Assembly (NCBI GenBank): GCA_963281255.1
Contig: OY725498.1
Coordinates: 2,542,001 to 2,606,000, forward strand
Length of the DNA: 64,000 bases
Source: Aphrocallistes beatrix
Lineage: Eukaryota > Porifera > Hexactinellida > Sceptrulophora > Aphrocallistidae
Reading direction: 5' to 3'
The notes beneath the pieces are model-generated. The model had not been told where the DNA came from and ran no database searches. It saw nothing but the letters and a program-made list of their open reading frames with translations. Made by a program: the position numbers and the translations under genes. Shown here one piece after another: positions 1 to 11,070 of this stretch (position 1 is the first letter of the stretch; every line of letters begins with the position of its first letter).

Positions 1-150
1 TATGGAAAGGTGTGAAAACCGCAAAACTCAAGAACCACAAATATTTCAAGTATTCCAATGTGACCAATGAATTCACCATATGCAACTTCCTATTCAACAA
101 TAATACATTTCTCATCGAAATAACGACTAGTTATAGTGATAGGCCATAGA
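1..150. repeat. Edge copy of a hAT-internal repeat
   Basis: The first ~110-150 bases match, in reverse complement, the interior of the hAT element at about 4990-5118 (shared stretches include GTGTGAAAACCGCAAAACT and ATATTTCAAGTAT). The window therefore opens inside a further copy of that repeat. No gene is seen here. Confidence 0.6.
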
Positions 151-683
151 CTCAAGTTACAAGACCCGAGTATGAGACCTGTTGCGTGAGATTTCCACAC
201 CCGTGAGATTCTTACACCCTTATATTAGTAAACCAGGGAAATTATAGTAGCGTGAGATTCTTACACTCTTCAATTGATAATGCAGGAATATCTTCGTAGA
301 TTTACATCCCCCACACTCAAATAAAACTTAGGCAATGCTAATAATATTCAATACTCTCTATTTCCTGACATTGAATGATGTTCGCAACTGTTTCATTAAC
401 AATGCCTTCCTCTTTACCATAGCTTAAATTATTCACGAAAATACTATGTTCCTATTCACAGTAGATTTAAGATGTTTGTTTTGATACCAATTGCGTCTCT
501 CTTCTATATGATATCCTGAGATCAAGAGTCACCATATAATTATGTTCTCATTCCTTTGATATTATGGTTTCAAGTGTTTCAACTAATATTTATTTTTAGC
601 TTCATGTTTGGTGATGTCCTTGTTGATGAATCTGGATTAAAGTTTGTTTATAAATCTTAAATTTTAAACATGCAGCCATGAAT

Positions 684-1072
684 GGGATACAGACTTTTCG
701 TGACAGGACTTTTCGTGACGAGACATTTCGTGACGGACATTTCTTGACAAGACTTTTCGTGACAGGGACATTTCGTGACAAGATGGATACACCTATATTC
801 TATAATTGTTGTGGTAAGGCGAAGTCATGATAATTATCTGTGAAGATAAAATAGTGATATACGAAAAGTCTGTATCCCAGAAAGAATGCACAAAATTTCC
901 AATTGTCTCTCACTAATTTATATGACACTGATAATGTAGGTGCAATATGTATTTTATCTTCACAGATAATTATCATGACTTCGCCTTACCACAACAATTA
1001 TAGAATATAAGTGTACCCATCTTGTCACGAAATGTCCATTACGAAATGTATCGTCACGAAAAGTCTGTATAC
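684..1072. repeat. Foldback element with TTCGTGACA repeats
   Basis: The arms 684-850 and about 950-1072 are reverse complements, both ending in ACAGACTTTTCGTGAC. Several short copies of TTTCGTGACA/G are strung inside the arms. A second, smaller inverted repeat (684-701 with 861-878, GGGATACAGACTTTTCGT) is nested in it. AATG flanks both ends and may be the target duplication. No coding capacity is seen; it is a non-autonomous foldback/MITE inside the Ginger element. Confidence 0.7.
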
Positions 1073-1351
1073 AATGACTCTGCCCTTAAAAATGATGCTA
1101 ACATTGTCTACTTCCAAGGCATGTAACGCTAATTTCTTTAAGAACTAATAGCCAAATGTCTAGAATTGATGACTAAAATATAAATAATAATTTAGTTCGA
1201 ATAAAAGTAACATTCAAACATTACGAAAGTATAGATAAATATTACTAAAAGTCTCTGTGCATTATTCTTCTGTACATGTACATCTCGGTTTCTTCAGACT
1301 TAGGTTTACAGAGCAGTGTGCATTCACCAATTAGTGCTTAATTTTAGATGT

Positions 1352-1800
1352 GATGGCCTCCTCCTCCCCCACTAGCCATCCCGTTCCTCTCCAGTGAATA
1401 GATTTACAAGGAGTGCGATGCGAGTAAACAGTGATTTGGTATAATTGTGATGGCCTCCTCCTCCCCCACTAGCCATCCCGTTCCTCTCCAGCGATAGATT
1501 TACAAGGAGTGCGATGCGAGTAAATAGTAATTTAATTGAAAATGATGGCCTCCTCCTCCAAGGCTGTGGTTAGCAAATATTTATTGGTGTGGCTAAGTGG
1601 CGTTTCCAGAATTGAAATTAGTCGGGATGAGAGCATGAATTCCCATTCTGGTGCGGTGGACAAAAATATTTGTGCGACAGCCACCGCACCTACCACACTT
1701 GCTCCTACGGCCTTGCTTCTCCCCCACTAGCCATCCTGTTCCACTCCAACGATAATTGTTTATAAGGGTTGCGATGCGAATATGTAGTAACGTATAAAAG
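1352..1800. repeat. ~96-bp minisatellite, three units, third one interrupted
   Basis: Units begin GATGGCCTCCTCCTCC at 1352, 1449 and 1544, giving spacings of 97 and 95 bp; each runs through CTAGCCATCC and GTGCGATGCGAG. The third unit is split by a ~158-bp insertion (1560-1717). The same core motif reappears on the opposite strand at 13677-13725. Confidence 0.75.
1560..1717. mobile_element. Short TIR insertion (MITE-like) in the minisatellite
   Basis: The insert starts AAGGCTGTGG and ends in the reverse complement of AAGGCCGTAGG, so it has short imperfect inverted ends. The minisatellite unit resumes directly after it, which fixes the boundaries. It is not long enough to encode a transposase and its superfamily is not assigned. 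Confidence 0.5.
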
Positions 1801-2355
1801 TGATCGTCGCCTCGTCTAAACAAGTTATCCCGCTCCGTTTGGGATGCCAATCCAATCCACTCAAATTTTATAGAATCACTAATTTCTAACGCTCGAAATT
1901 TTACCATGAAAGAGAATTACTATTGTCGACAGTTAAAAAAAGTCATTTTTCGTTTGAATTATATTCATTCATTTCTAGAATAGCCTGATTAAGTGCCTGT
2001 TTTCGAAAAACTAAATGGAGCGATCGATTATCTAAATATGATAGATTGGCTTGAATTGGCATTCCTACACACAATAATTATGCTCTCTCCAGACAAAATC
2101 GAGTTTATTACCAATGGTTGCATAGCTACTGTCCTGCCAAAAATATTAATACACAATAATATTTCCATATAGATAATTATAAGCAGTGCTTTTAGGAAGT
2201 ATAGCAATTGAATAGTTAGAGAATGAATTTAAGACAAATTAAAAAGTTTGTCACTCACCACTAGTATAGATTTGCTAAAAATACTTAACTTATTGTTATT
2301 ATTTGTATGGAAAATATTAGGATGTACGAATACTTTGGGAAGATTAGTATTTCAA

Positions 2356-2480
2356 TAGTCGAGTGTACCGCCAGTCGAGTGTACCGTCAGTCGAGTGTAC
2401 CGCAGGTCGAGTGTACCCTCAGTCGAGTGTACCGCAGGTCGAGTGTACCGTAGGTCGAGTGTACCGTAGGTCGAGTGTAC
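2356..2480. repeat. 16-bp tandem repeat, about 8 units
   Basis: The unit GTCGAGTGTACCG(C/T)(A/C)(G/C) is repeated about eight times with small changes at its last positions, forming two sub-types (CAGTC and AGGTC junctions). It directly precedes the pogo-like MITE. Confidence 0.85.
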
Positions 2481-2492
2481 TGATGATAAATA

Positions 2493-2639
2493 CAGTTGAC
2501 TCCGCTTAATAGGGCAACCTTTTGGCAGGACTGGAATACTACATAGCTAATACAAAATATTTATGTTTAATAGGGTTCTCTAGTTAATTGATCCAAAATG
2601 TCCTCTGACCGATGTGGTCCTATTAAGCGGAGTCTACTG
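2493..2639. mobile_element. pogo/Tigger-like MITE
   Basis: This 147-bp element has TIRs CAGTTGACTCCGCTTAATAGG at the left and CAGTAGACTCCGCTTAATAGG (reversed) at the right, with TA dinucleotides on both sides (2491-2492, 2640-2641). CAGT TIRs with TA target sites are typical of pogo-like Tc1/mariner elements. A close relative lies at 41112-41967. It is non-coding. Confidence 0.8.
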
Positions 2640-3342
2640 TAGTAGCGAGAGTAGGGTCGATTCAACATTACAGACAAATACAAATTGTGGTATCTAATTG
2701 TCTATTACTATGCTAGAAAATACCCTAAAATTTACAGATATTAAAAAATTTAGAAATTGAAAACAAATTCAAATGCATTTGATAGAAAAATCTTTTTACT
2801 CAAATTATTTTTTATGTTTGGATTATCGTCTTGATAGCATATAATAAACATTTAGATACCACAACAGAGTCCTAAGTTGACTAATTCACGAAATAATGAA
2901 TAATTCCTGAGAAGAATTATTCAAAATGGATTTCTTTACAAGAAAATATCATTATTTGAATAATTCATAATTATTTATCATTTTTTAATGAATTAGTCAA
3001 CTTAGCAACAGAGATATTTTAGACACTTTGCGAATACTCACCCAGACAGTTAATTTAGAAGTTGAATTTCTTAAAAACTCACTTGTCTTCTGTTTAAATA
3101 TGTGTTTCGTCCCGGCTTGGACTCGTCAGTTGCGTTGCCTCCCGCAATTCACTTGAGATGTCTGGTGTTTAGTGTTACTTTGTTCAGCCAGTAAATGAGG
3201 GAGGAAAGATCGATCGGGTCAAAGTTCATTATATTAGTGGTTTAGGAGGCTCAATTAATTGTTTGGATATCCTGATGTTTTTCAATGCAATTAAATGTTG
3301 GAGTAAGGCTATTAAAATTATTGTCAGTACATGATAAAATAA

Positions 3343-3868
3343 TTATATTACCTTGTATTTCTTTGTTTGAACGTTGGTTGGGAGATCACTGTTTTTACGC
3401 TTTGTCAGTTTGGCTTCTGACCGTGGAAAGTAGGGCCTAGCGAGGTGAAGCGGAATTTTTCTGCTTTTAGAGTCACTGCCTTCCTTAACAACTAGTGCAT
3501 GACTATCCGTCACTTCAGTTGCAATAACAGGCCCAATATATTTAGGTTCTGTCTTAGTTCCTGGCATTTTCTTGGCTTTTCGTATATTCCGAAAAAGAAT
3601 TGGATCTCCTTGATTGATTTTCGAACTGTTGAAAGAGATCCCATTAAAACAGCTACAATTACCTTCTATTAATGCAAAATTACCTGTTTTTCTTCACTTT
3701 ACTATCAAATACATGTTTCTGCTTTAATTGCTCTTTCAAGATGTTAGCATGAGCATTTGTCCGTGATATAGACCGAGCTTCCATTAGTGGGCATATCCAT
3801 TCATCAGGATTTTCGGAGTTGTGGGAGAATGTGTCAGCTCCTTCATCTGGATTGGTTAGAATTTGCAT
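3343..3868 (-). pseudogene. Ginger transposase, C-terminal coding remnants
   Basis: Two coding pieces lie here. The upstream one (3680-3868) has an acidic stretch followed by HANILKEQLKQKHVFD. The downstream one contains KPKYIGPV-like text (PKYIGPVIATEVTDSHALV) and KIPLHLARPYFPRSE, which resemble the small beta-barrel tail that follows integrase cores in this group. A short intron with GT-AG ends appears to separate them, as is usual for Ginger genes. The insertion point of the hAT element (3880) is just upstream, so the fossil gene is cut by that element. Confidence 0.6.
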
Positions 3869-3879
3869 ATTGTTTAGAT

Positions 3880-5713
3880 CAGTGTTTCTTAACCTTTTTA
3901 GAATCCCGCACCCCTTCAGCTTTCGAAATCAACTCTGGCACCCCTTTTTAATAAAGGTGGCGTCATTCATGGCACAGTGGGCATTTTTGGGGGGTGAAAT
4001 GGAAGTAGGAAAACTATGCAAGATAGAGATACATAATGTATTATTAACCTATAGGATATCAACCCCAAGAAAACGATTTCTGCAGAAAAGAATAATCTAG
4101 CTTATCTCATTAAAAAGTTATGACGTCATAATCAAAAAATTATAGTTTAAAGCTTTAAAATTCAGTAACTAGAGGTAATAGAAGCATTTTATTATGAATC
4201 ACAAGCACACATTTAGTATACCTACATTCTAATAGTATCTTAATCGAAATATAATGACCCTTTTATTTTTTGGTAAAATTTCTCATATATCTCAATTATT
4301 TTTTATGGGTTATTGCGCATAAATATAATTTCTTGGTCGGGAGGTACAGAAGAGTTGTTTTTCTTGTTAGGTTTCATAGATTTTCTATAGACATTGAGGA
4401 TAAAATCGTTATTACACATCAGTGGTAAAAATATATATCTTGTATTGAGAGAAAATGACATTTTTCTGGCAAGGTCTTCGCGATAAAGTTACATACATTC
4501 AAATGAAAGTTTGATACTTTGGGCGCCCTCCGGCGGGTCTAAACTATTATTCTTTTTGAAAGTACTATTATAACCTACATTTAAAAACCAATGAGAGTTC
4601 ACGCAACGAAACGCCACAATAAGTTTCAGAACAAAATATGCTGTAGACGCCGAAAGACTCTTATTTTTAAGTTGTCACATCAGAAACCAGACAAAACAAT
4701 GGCTTTCAAGGTTTAAATTTGATACTTGAAATATAAATGTTTCAGTATGCATTAAAAGAATTCAGCTTTCGAAGTTCCAAGTGCTAAAAATAAAACAATG
4801 AAAATTGATCAATTTTGATAATTCACACAACAGAAATTCCGAATTATCCAGAGCATGCTAATATGCATTACCATAACAACCAATACACTTGTTCAATCAG
4901 AATGAAATTACGTATATCTAGGTTTGAAACGATGGCGAATTCAATGATAATGATGAAATACAATTCTGAGAGGTTGAAAAAACTATTCATTATATTGGTA
5001 GTAAATATATTAATGTTGAATAGCAAGTCGTTTATGGGGATTTCATTGGTCACATCTGCATACTTGAAATATTTATGGTTTTTTAGTTTTGCGGTTTTCA
5101 CACAATTTCATATATGGTAATGTCATTGACATCCCTTCCTAGGTTGTGTTTAGGCAGAATGACTACTAGGAAGATAGTTTTACCATATAGGTCATACTAC
5201 AGATACACCATATAACTGCTACAAATATAATGAATAGTTTTCGAGATATCAATATACAAGCGCGCTTCGCTTGCTTGCGCTGCGCGGTTGGTGGACACTT
5301 TGTGTCCGCCCCAGGCTCCTTTCGGTCGTCTGGGATCACCTTTTTTAATTATAAGGGAGATAACATCTCTACATATGTCTATCTTAGTGTTAAAATATAT
5401 ATCACTCGAGAAATCACAAAATTTGTCAATTTAAAAAATTTTGATGCGTAATGATGATATTATAACAGAGTGATGAGTCATCATTTTTTGATGATAGTTG
5501 CATCATATGTGAGGTATGTTAGTATACAGATTCTATTAAAATTCCAGCCTTCTATCTCCTATAATGACTGAGTTATGCTCGAATAACTGTGTTGCTTAAC
5601 TTTTAAAAATGTGACAATGACGTCATAATTCCATGATGAGTCGACATTTTGCTCTGAGCTCAGAACCTAGTAGAGCAATAGCCAAAAGACTCCGACATGC
5701 CAAAAATCAGCTT

Positions 5714-5754
<41 letters not shown>

Positions 5755-6064
5755 TAATCGAGTTTTAATAGTAAGGATACAAACTGGCCTAACTTGGTAT
5801 AGAGTCAAAATAGAGTGGACTGTCCAGGTAGTTTAAAAGTCCATGCGTCATTACGCCTTTCAATAAAATGAATTGATTACACATTATATGATTTTGAAAA
5901 AGCACTTCCAAGAATACAATAGAATGTGCTAAAGCTAAACAATGCACTTCATTGAATAGGCAAAATGGAGCAAATGTGTTAATACTCAGTAAATATTAAT
6001 CAAGTGGCTATACTTTCTCGCACCCCTTAGAATAGTCCCTCGCACCCCCGGTTGAGAACCACTG
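3880..6064. mobile_element. hAT transposon, non-coding, nested in Ginger
   Basis: The ends are CAGTGTTTCTTAACCTTTTT at the left and the reverse complement of CAGTGGTTCTCAACCGGGGG at the right, flanked by a perfect 8-bp duplication GTTTAGAT (3872-3879, 6065-6072). CAGTGGTTCTCAACC ends with 8-bp duplications are the hallmark of Charlie-like hAT elements. The 2185-bp body has no intact transposase. It interrupts the Ginger fossil and itself hosts a Helitron-like copy (5257-5777), giving three insertion levels. Confidence 0.88.
5257..5777 (-). mobile_element. Helitron-like element, copy 1
   Basis: Read on the minus strand it starts TCCTTACTATTAAAACTCGA, passes a GA/TA microsatellite, and ends in a GC-rich block (GCGGACA...TGTCCGC type stem, then AAGCGAAGCGCGCTTG). 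The final hexamers CAAGCG/CGCTTG form a short stem. The flanks are A on the 5' side and T on the 3' side with no duplication. This layout (5' TC, 3' hairpin, A|T insertion, no TIR) fits non-autonomous Helitrons, except that the family ends CTTG rather than CTRR. No Rep/helicase is encoded. Confidence 0.75.
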
Positions 6065-6119
6065 GTTTAGATCCTCAATATCTTAATTTCAACACGTATA
6101 TTAGTATGAGAAAATAGTT

Positions 6120-7304
6120 CAATACAGTTAGCTTCTCTGCCATACATCAGGTAAATGGTGAGTAATCTGTTGATCTCTTCCAACAAGTATTTGCAGCCAG
6201 GACAGCAGCTTGTAATTTGCTCGGCCATTCTTCTCCTGTTTCTTTTACCATTTTATGGAGCTTGGTTTTAATTATTTTATTATGTGCTTCGACGAGACCA
6301 TTACTCTCTGGATGGTAAGCAGTTGTCTTGCGATTATCAGCTCCCAATTTCCTGTGAAATTCTTGAAACTCCTAATGATATATATTAATTTAACTTTACA
6401 ATTAAAAATACTTTTTGGAATTAGTTTTCCTTGCAAAGAGCCACATACCTTGCTAACAAACTCAGGACCTTGATCATGCTGGATAACCTGAGGTACTCCT
6501 AGAGTAAAATAAATACTCTCCAGCTGTGTCAAAACTTCTCTACTTGTTTTTGTTTTCAAAGGGCGGACTGCAGAGAATTTACTGAGGTAACATGTTGTTA
6601 CCAGGAGATGTTTATACCCTTCTTTGTTACCTTGTAAATCGCAAACAAGGTCAATACCAATATGTTTCCAGGGTTGATCTGGGGGAGGGATTGGATGCAG
6701 TTTTCTTTGAGGTTGCGGTGGTAGTGCAGCTTCAGTTTGACAGCCATGACAAGTTTTGACCTAAAGAAGACATACGATATAATTAGTAATGGAATGCAAT
6801 AACAAGATGTTTACCGATTCCAAAAGTCATCTTCAAGTTGCGAGATATTTGTCAGGAATTATTTGATAGTTACGATTACATGATTGCGTGAATGGGAAAC
6901 TATTTTTGTAATAAGGGATGACTTGAATGAAAGGCATTTATCACAATGTTGAACAAGTGGTATTGAGTAACTAATTTGGCTTCATGTAAATTCAAATAGC
7001 ATACTTGATTATCAAAGTCAGGTGATAATACATCGTGATGGTGATAATAATACAGGTGATAATACACTTTATTTCTATAACTTATTACTTGTTCTAGATA
7101 GCTGAGAAATAAAAGTAATGATAAAATGTTAGAACAAAATTGCATTTACCTTGAAAAGTTTATCATCTTTCCCGACTACATATTGTGAGGCTTTGACCCG
7201 AAAGTTCCTCTTTACCTGACACGTCTTCTTCTTTGATTCGAGAACAGATGTGGGATACACATCTTGAATAAGGAAGTTCGAGATCGCTTCGTATTCTTCA
7301 GTTA
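6120..7304 (-). pseudogene. Ginger integrase-like transposase remnants
   Basis: The N-terminal part lies at about 7151-7304 (ends RNFRVKASQYVVG...KLFK). The catalytic core follows at 6449-6760 (GIDLV, then QHDQGPEF) and below 6371 (AYHPESNGLVEAHNK). The Asp, Asp and Glu of a DD35E integrase core are recognisable in these three motifs. A short GT-AG intron (6372-6448) splits the core between the second Asp and the Glu; the Ginger fossil at 22260-24564 has its intron at the same place, so the split is a family trait. The gene is broken and should be read as a fossil. Confidence 0.75.
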
Positions 7305-7514
7305 ACATCTTACGAGCTTTGATCTGCTACTTTAGTCTGTTCTGTCTTTGTTTGGTTTGGTTTGTGTTCTGTTTGTAATGCTTCAATGTAGATTTTCGTT
7401 ATACAAAAATGGACCATTCATGTATATATATCGATCATAGTATCGCTAATACTACTTGTATATTATTCCTAATTGAATGTAAGAATCTCACGGGTGTGGA
7501 AATCTCACGCAACA

Positions 7515-8126
7515 GACCCTCCAGTCCTTAGTTAAAGGAGTCTATGTATTTAACTAATATACATGGCTGTAATGAATTCCCGTCGTGGGTTGATAATTTA
7601 TTTTTTGGGACGATCAATTTATTAGAAAGCTTCAACTTGGCTATTTCGTAGCTGAAAGCAGAATCTTGGTATATCTGTCATGGACCAAAGTGTAAATTGG
7701 TCAAGATTTGTGATCATAGCTAAATCTTGGCTAAACGCAACTTGCTCAGCCAAATGTTGGCTTAAAGTTATTTTTTTGTCTAGCTAATTATTCAATAATG
7801 AAGTCTTCAGATTGGATCTAAGAGTGTCTGGCTGGACGAATGTGAAGTATGCGCTTTAGTAGCCAATCAAAACCTGAAATATTAAAAAAAATCTAATAAA
7901 AATAGATATAAGATCTAAAAATCACGAAAATCTAGAGGGGCGTGCCCTGTCATTTACGGTTATCTAGACTATGATTCATTTGATATTTAGTGCTTCGAGC
8001 CAAGTAGGAATTTGCGCAAAATTTTGAATAAAGTTACATTCTGAATAATTGCTACAAGTAATATTTCGTGGGTAACTTATTAATAACTACGCGTATATAA
8101 TTATCTTCATGTCACAACCTTCATAC
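7515..8126. other. Intergenic, with half of a T1 Tc1-like MITE
   Basis: No gene is seen. The stretch 7560-7750 (GGTTGATAATTTATTTT, later CATGGACCAAAGTGTAAATTGG) matches parts of the T1-related sequence at 62360-62900, so it is an eroded T1-type copy. The rest is AT-rich sequence without recognisable content. Confidence 0.4.
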
Positions 8127-8289
8127 CATGGGCTTAGCGACCGAATATTATTTGGGGGGGCTTGAGATAATTAGGGGAGCCATTATTTAGATCAAATTTC
8201 TAATTTCAAAGTTATTTATTTATTTTAGGGGGGCCGAGTGAAAGGTTTGGGTTCCAGGCCCCCCGAGGCCCCCCATGGCTACGCCCATG
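8127..8289. mobile_element. hAT MITE with perfect 8-bp duplication
   Basis: The 163-bp element has ends CATGGGCTTAGC and GGCTACGCCCATG and is flanked by CTTCATAC on both sides (8119-8126, 8290-8297). It has G-rich and C-rich blocks inside the TIRs. It is non-coding. Confidence 0.85.
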
Positions 8290-8656
8290 CTTCATACAAC
8301 ATTCTCTTTTTTCACAGGAATCCCATTAATCAGAAACATTAGAATTAAGCTACAAGAACTATATCTATACATGATCCCTATATACACGAAATCCTATCCA
8401 GTTATTGACGGTGCAAACTATATCCTATAATTCATTTTCTCTCAAAGCTCACCTCCCTCAATTTAGACCGCACATTTATTACTTTATTTATATATCAATT
8501 CTAACTGTATATAGGGACCAAAACCAAAAAGTTACAAGTATTTATTATTAAGACATCGAATGAAAGATCCACATTTTGGATCGAACAATATGCGAAGAAA
8601 TTGAAGGTCTTAGTATTTGTAGATTCTTTAAGAAGGCAGGATTGAGGCTAGAGTTC

Positions 8657-9712
8657 CTAGGCAACTTGTGTCCCCCCAATTGAGAGAATTTTATCACTCA
8701 AATCTAACTCGACTAGGTTCGTACAGCCTTGAAGTCTCGAAGTTGTTAGGGATTGACAAACTGATCCGACTAACTCTTCAAGGATATTGCCTGATATCTT
8801 AAGAATCGTGGAGAGATCGAGCGTTGACAAAGTGCACGATTTAAGGTGTGTGATCTTAGAAAATGTATAATCCATACTCCAATCACCAAGCGTTACTTTT
8901 GAAAGAGAACATAAAAGTAAAGTAAAGTAAAGTTTATAGATTTATATACCCCCGAATCCATGCTAATATGTTCTCAGGGGATTTACAATCTCGGTGAGGT
9001 GCTAAACCTATTGATAGTTGCTGACTGAGGTGTATGCAGCATGTGTGTATGTATATGATTGCGTTTACAGAGAAAAACTCGGCTATCAGTAGGCAAAAAA
9101 GATAGCACCTAACTTTACCTTTAGCAAGATGACATCCTTAGTGCTTTCAGCTCACTAAGGTTCTGCAAGAGTGTAGGCTCAGATTACATTACCGAAACAA
9201 AGTAATTGAGAACAAAATGCAAATGACTAGGGCGAGGTTAGAACCCGTGACCTTCCGTATTGGCTGTGACGAGTGGCAGAGTCTGATTTAAGCTTATAGG
9301 AGTTCCTGACCATATTTGAGAAGGACAAGCTGCACATTTTCCAAAGAGGCAGCAAACGCTGAGAATGAATTGAGAAGTTATTGTTTCACTGATATGCTTC
9401 CTCAAGTTGTTAAAATAGATATTGGAAAGGATCTTATTCACTATTTCTCTTGATTTAATAGAGTGTTTAGGACAAGAATACGAACTATCCCATTCAAAAG
9501 TTGCAAGATTCAGTAATTCTTAAAGTTTTCCAAGGAAAGCTAGAATTCCAAATCTGCTCTTCTGAAACTTCCAACAGGCAAAATGCACTCGACACAAAAT
9601 GATATAAAGATGCATTGGGGGAGTTAAACCACCCTGATTTAAGTAAGGACTGTAGGCGTTCAATCTCGGGTCCTGGAACTTGGGTCCATTGTGTATTATT
9701 GATAATCCGCTC
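8657..9712 (-). pseudogene. Eroded LRR (possibly NLR-like) gene
   Basis: On the minus strand, 9712-9490 reads an open segment with RLQSLLKSGWFNSPNASLYH and FCLLEVSEEQIWNSSFPW. A second open segment in another frame (about 9500-9238) contains NLRKHISETITSQFILSVCC. Short LRR-like text follows (LLQNLSELKALRMSSC near 9120-9165), and then 8875-8657 with TNLVELDLSDKI and the spacing of leucine-rich repeats. The order, a helical region before LRRs, and the sequence style resemble the part of NACHT-LRR immune receptors just before the repeats, but no NACHT P-loop is present. Frame changes and a retroposed repeat at 8905-9080 suggest a decayed gene or exons of a fragment. The LRR reading is moderately supported; the NLR idea is inference. 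Confidence 0.35.
8905..9080 (-). repeat. LINE/SINE 3'-end-like retroposed fragment
   Basis: On the minus strand it reads ATTGTAAATCCCCTGAGAAC, then GGGGGTATATAAATCTATAA, and ends in (ACTTT)n. The TATATAAAT text followed by a short simple-repeat tail resembles the 3' ends of CR1/L2-like LINEs and their SINEs. It lies within the LRR-like remnant. Confidence 0.5.
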
Positions 9713-10099
9713 AAGTTAGACATGGAGATGTATTATTGTTGAATAGGAAGAAGAATATATTTTATGAATCATATTTGTTAAATTGCACCATATCTCGAAA
9801 ATCTTAAGATTTAATGTTATCAAATGTATTAGGAGCTAATAGAAAGTAACCTATTATCTATCAAATATAGTCAAATTTGACTGTCTAACTGTAACATTGG
9901 AGTGTAGCCGAATAAACATCATTACAAATCCCAAATTGTGATAATCAATGATTCGGAACCAAAAAAGTCTTTTTTACCACTACATCATATGTCACTGAAA
10001 TATTGATCAATCTTGCGATGTAGTCACGAAGTTCATCGAACTGTAGACTCTGAATGAGGAGTATCCAAAAAATGTTTTAGATTTGGATTTTGAGAAGTT

Positions 10100-10284
10100 C
10101 CTGCGAAATCAACAGCATTCTCTATCCTGCCGCGATAAAGACTAATTAATGAAATTATATTAGGTACTCGTAGATTACATATTAAGTATATCCCAACATG
10201 CGCCATGGCCTTTCTGGTGGGGAAATAGGTGCTGTTGTCTTCTGGCAGGTGTCGCAAGTTTTTACCTAAGAAATGTAAATACAC
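10100..10284 (-). pseudogene. Integrase (Ginger-type) fragment
   Basis: After a CTTAG acceptor-like site the minus strand reads text like VKTCDTCQKTTAPISPPERPW. This matches the start of the catalytic exon in the two Ginger fossils (VKTCHGCQ...PPPDQPWKHIG and VKSCNGCQ...PPDIPWKHIG). Only this short piece is recognisable, so it is a third, much reduced fossil of the same group. Confidence 0.55.
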
Positions 10285-10317
10285 AATGTCGTTAACATAT
10301 GTTAAAGTAAGCGGTTA

Positions 10318-10800
10318 TTAAATCATTAACAAAGCACAATATAGCTTAGAAATGTATTACCAGCATATATAAATATGGTGTCAGAGTACCCACATCCATT
10401 GTTAGAATTTAGATTAGTCATCAATGGTGGCGCAATAAGGTATATTTGTGACAAATTTGGTGAGGCCGTTTAGGGACCCTTCTAAGTGTTTTTAATATAA
10501 TATTTTTTGCATCGAACTGAGATGTAAATGGATTAATACGAAATATTTGGAATTTTTCAGGGAATGTTGCTACATTCCAGTGTTGCTATGGAAACGTGGT
10601 TTGGTCAGTTGGGATCATATCTTGAAAATCGCAAAAGCTAGACATTCAAATGTAATTCCATTTGATAGCCAATATATTATTTCCTATTAAGTGATAATAT
10701 ATTCTATTTGTCTAAATTCAATGGTTTACGAGATATTCGACAAATTACCAAATATGACCAATATGATCAATTTCGTATTAATCCATTTACATCTCAGTTC
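10318..10800. repeat. Single-arm copy of the large palindromic repeat
   Basis: The stretch from TAAATCATTAACAAAGCACA to CATTTACATCTCAGTTCT matches one arm of the 1.1-kb palindrome at 55403-56487, including CCAGTGTTGCTATGGAAACG. The last ~100 bases turn back on themselves as in the palindrome centre. It carries no gene. Confidence 0.7.
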
Positions 10801-11045
10801 TTGAACCAACTCATTTTGAATGAGTTGGTTGGAATCAACTCATTTGAAATGAGTTGGTTGGAATCAACTCATTTGAAATGAGTTGGTTGGAATCAACTCA
10901 TTTGAAATGAGTTGATTCAACCAACTCATTTCAGTGAGCTATCAACTCATTCAACTCATTCATTTGACCACTGCCAACTCATTCAACTCATTCAGAAAAA
11001 TGAGTTGATTTTACCAACTCAAAATGAGTTGATACAGCCCTGCAT
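10801..11045. repeat. AACTCATT/AATGAGTT palindromic array
   Basis: The words CAACTCATTTGAAATGAGTTG are repeated about four times and then break into shorter CAACTCATTCAACTCATTC units, ending in GTTGATACAGCCCTG. That ending is the TIR of the MITE family at 20392-20617 and 54944-55165, so this is a left-truncated member in which the palindromic core was amplified. Confidence 0.7.
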
Positions 11046-11070
11046 TTTAGTTTGCCGACTATACTAGGTA

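Larger units (their letters stand above)
180..7514 (-). mobile_element. Ginger-type DNA transposon, broken, carrying nested insertions
   Basis: The two ends form a 37-bp terminal inverted repeat beginning TGTTGCGTGAGATTTCC (180-216 and 7478-7514), and the host 4-mer GACC is duplicated at 176-179 and 7515-7518. A TIR starting TGT, a 4-bp duplication and an integrase-like transposase with introns are the known signature of Ginger cut-and-paste transposons, whose integrase is related to that of Gypsy elements. Coding remnants lie on the minus strand, N-terminal part near the right end and C-terminal part at 3343-3868. A subterminal repeat of CGTGAGATTCTTACA recurs near 250. The element is a fossil with several breaks. 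It also contains a hAT element (3880-6064), a pogo-like MITE (2493-2639), a foldback (684-1072) and tandem repeats, which account for most of its length. Polinton is unlikely because the duplication is 4 bp rather than 6. Confidence 0.85.

Noticed and set aside
2356-2480. CRISPR array
   Set aside because: Units are contiguous with no unique spacers, and the genome is eukaryotic.
5230-5451. Protein-coding frames crossing the Helitron-like bodies (also 63131-63484, 59982-60170, 37786-37983)
   Set aside because: They recur in every copy only because the repeat recurs, differ in frame and length, and lack any domain.
180-7514. Polinton/Maverick or LTR element because of the integrase
   Set aside because: TIRs begin TGTTGCG with a 4-bp duplication, there are no LTRs, and no capsid or polymerase B text is seen; Ginger fits better.
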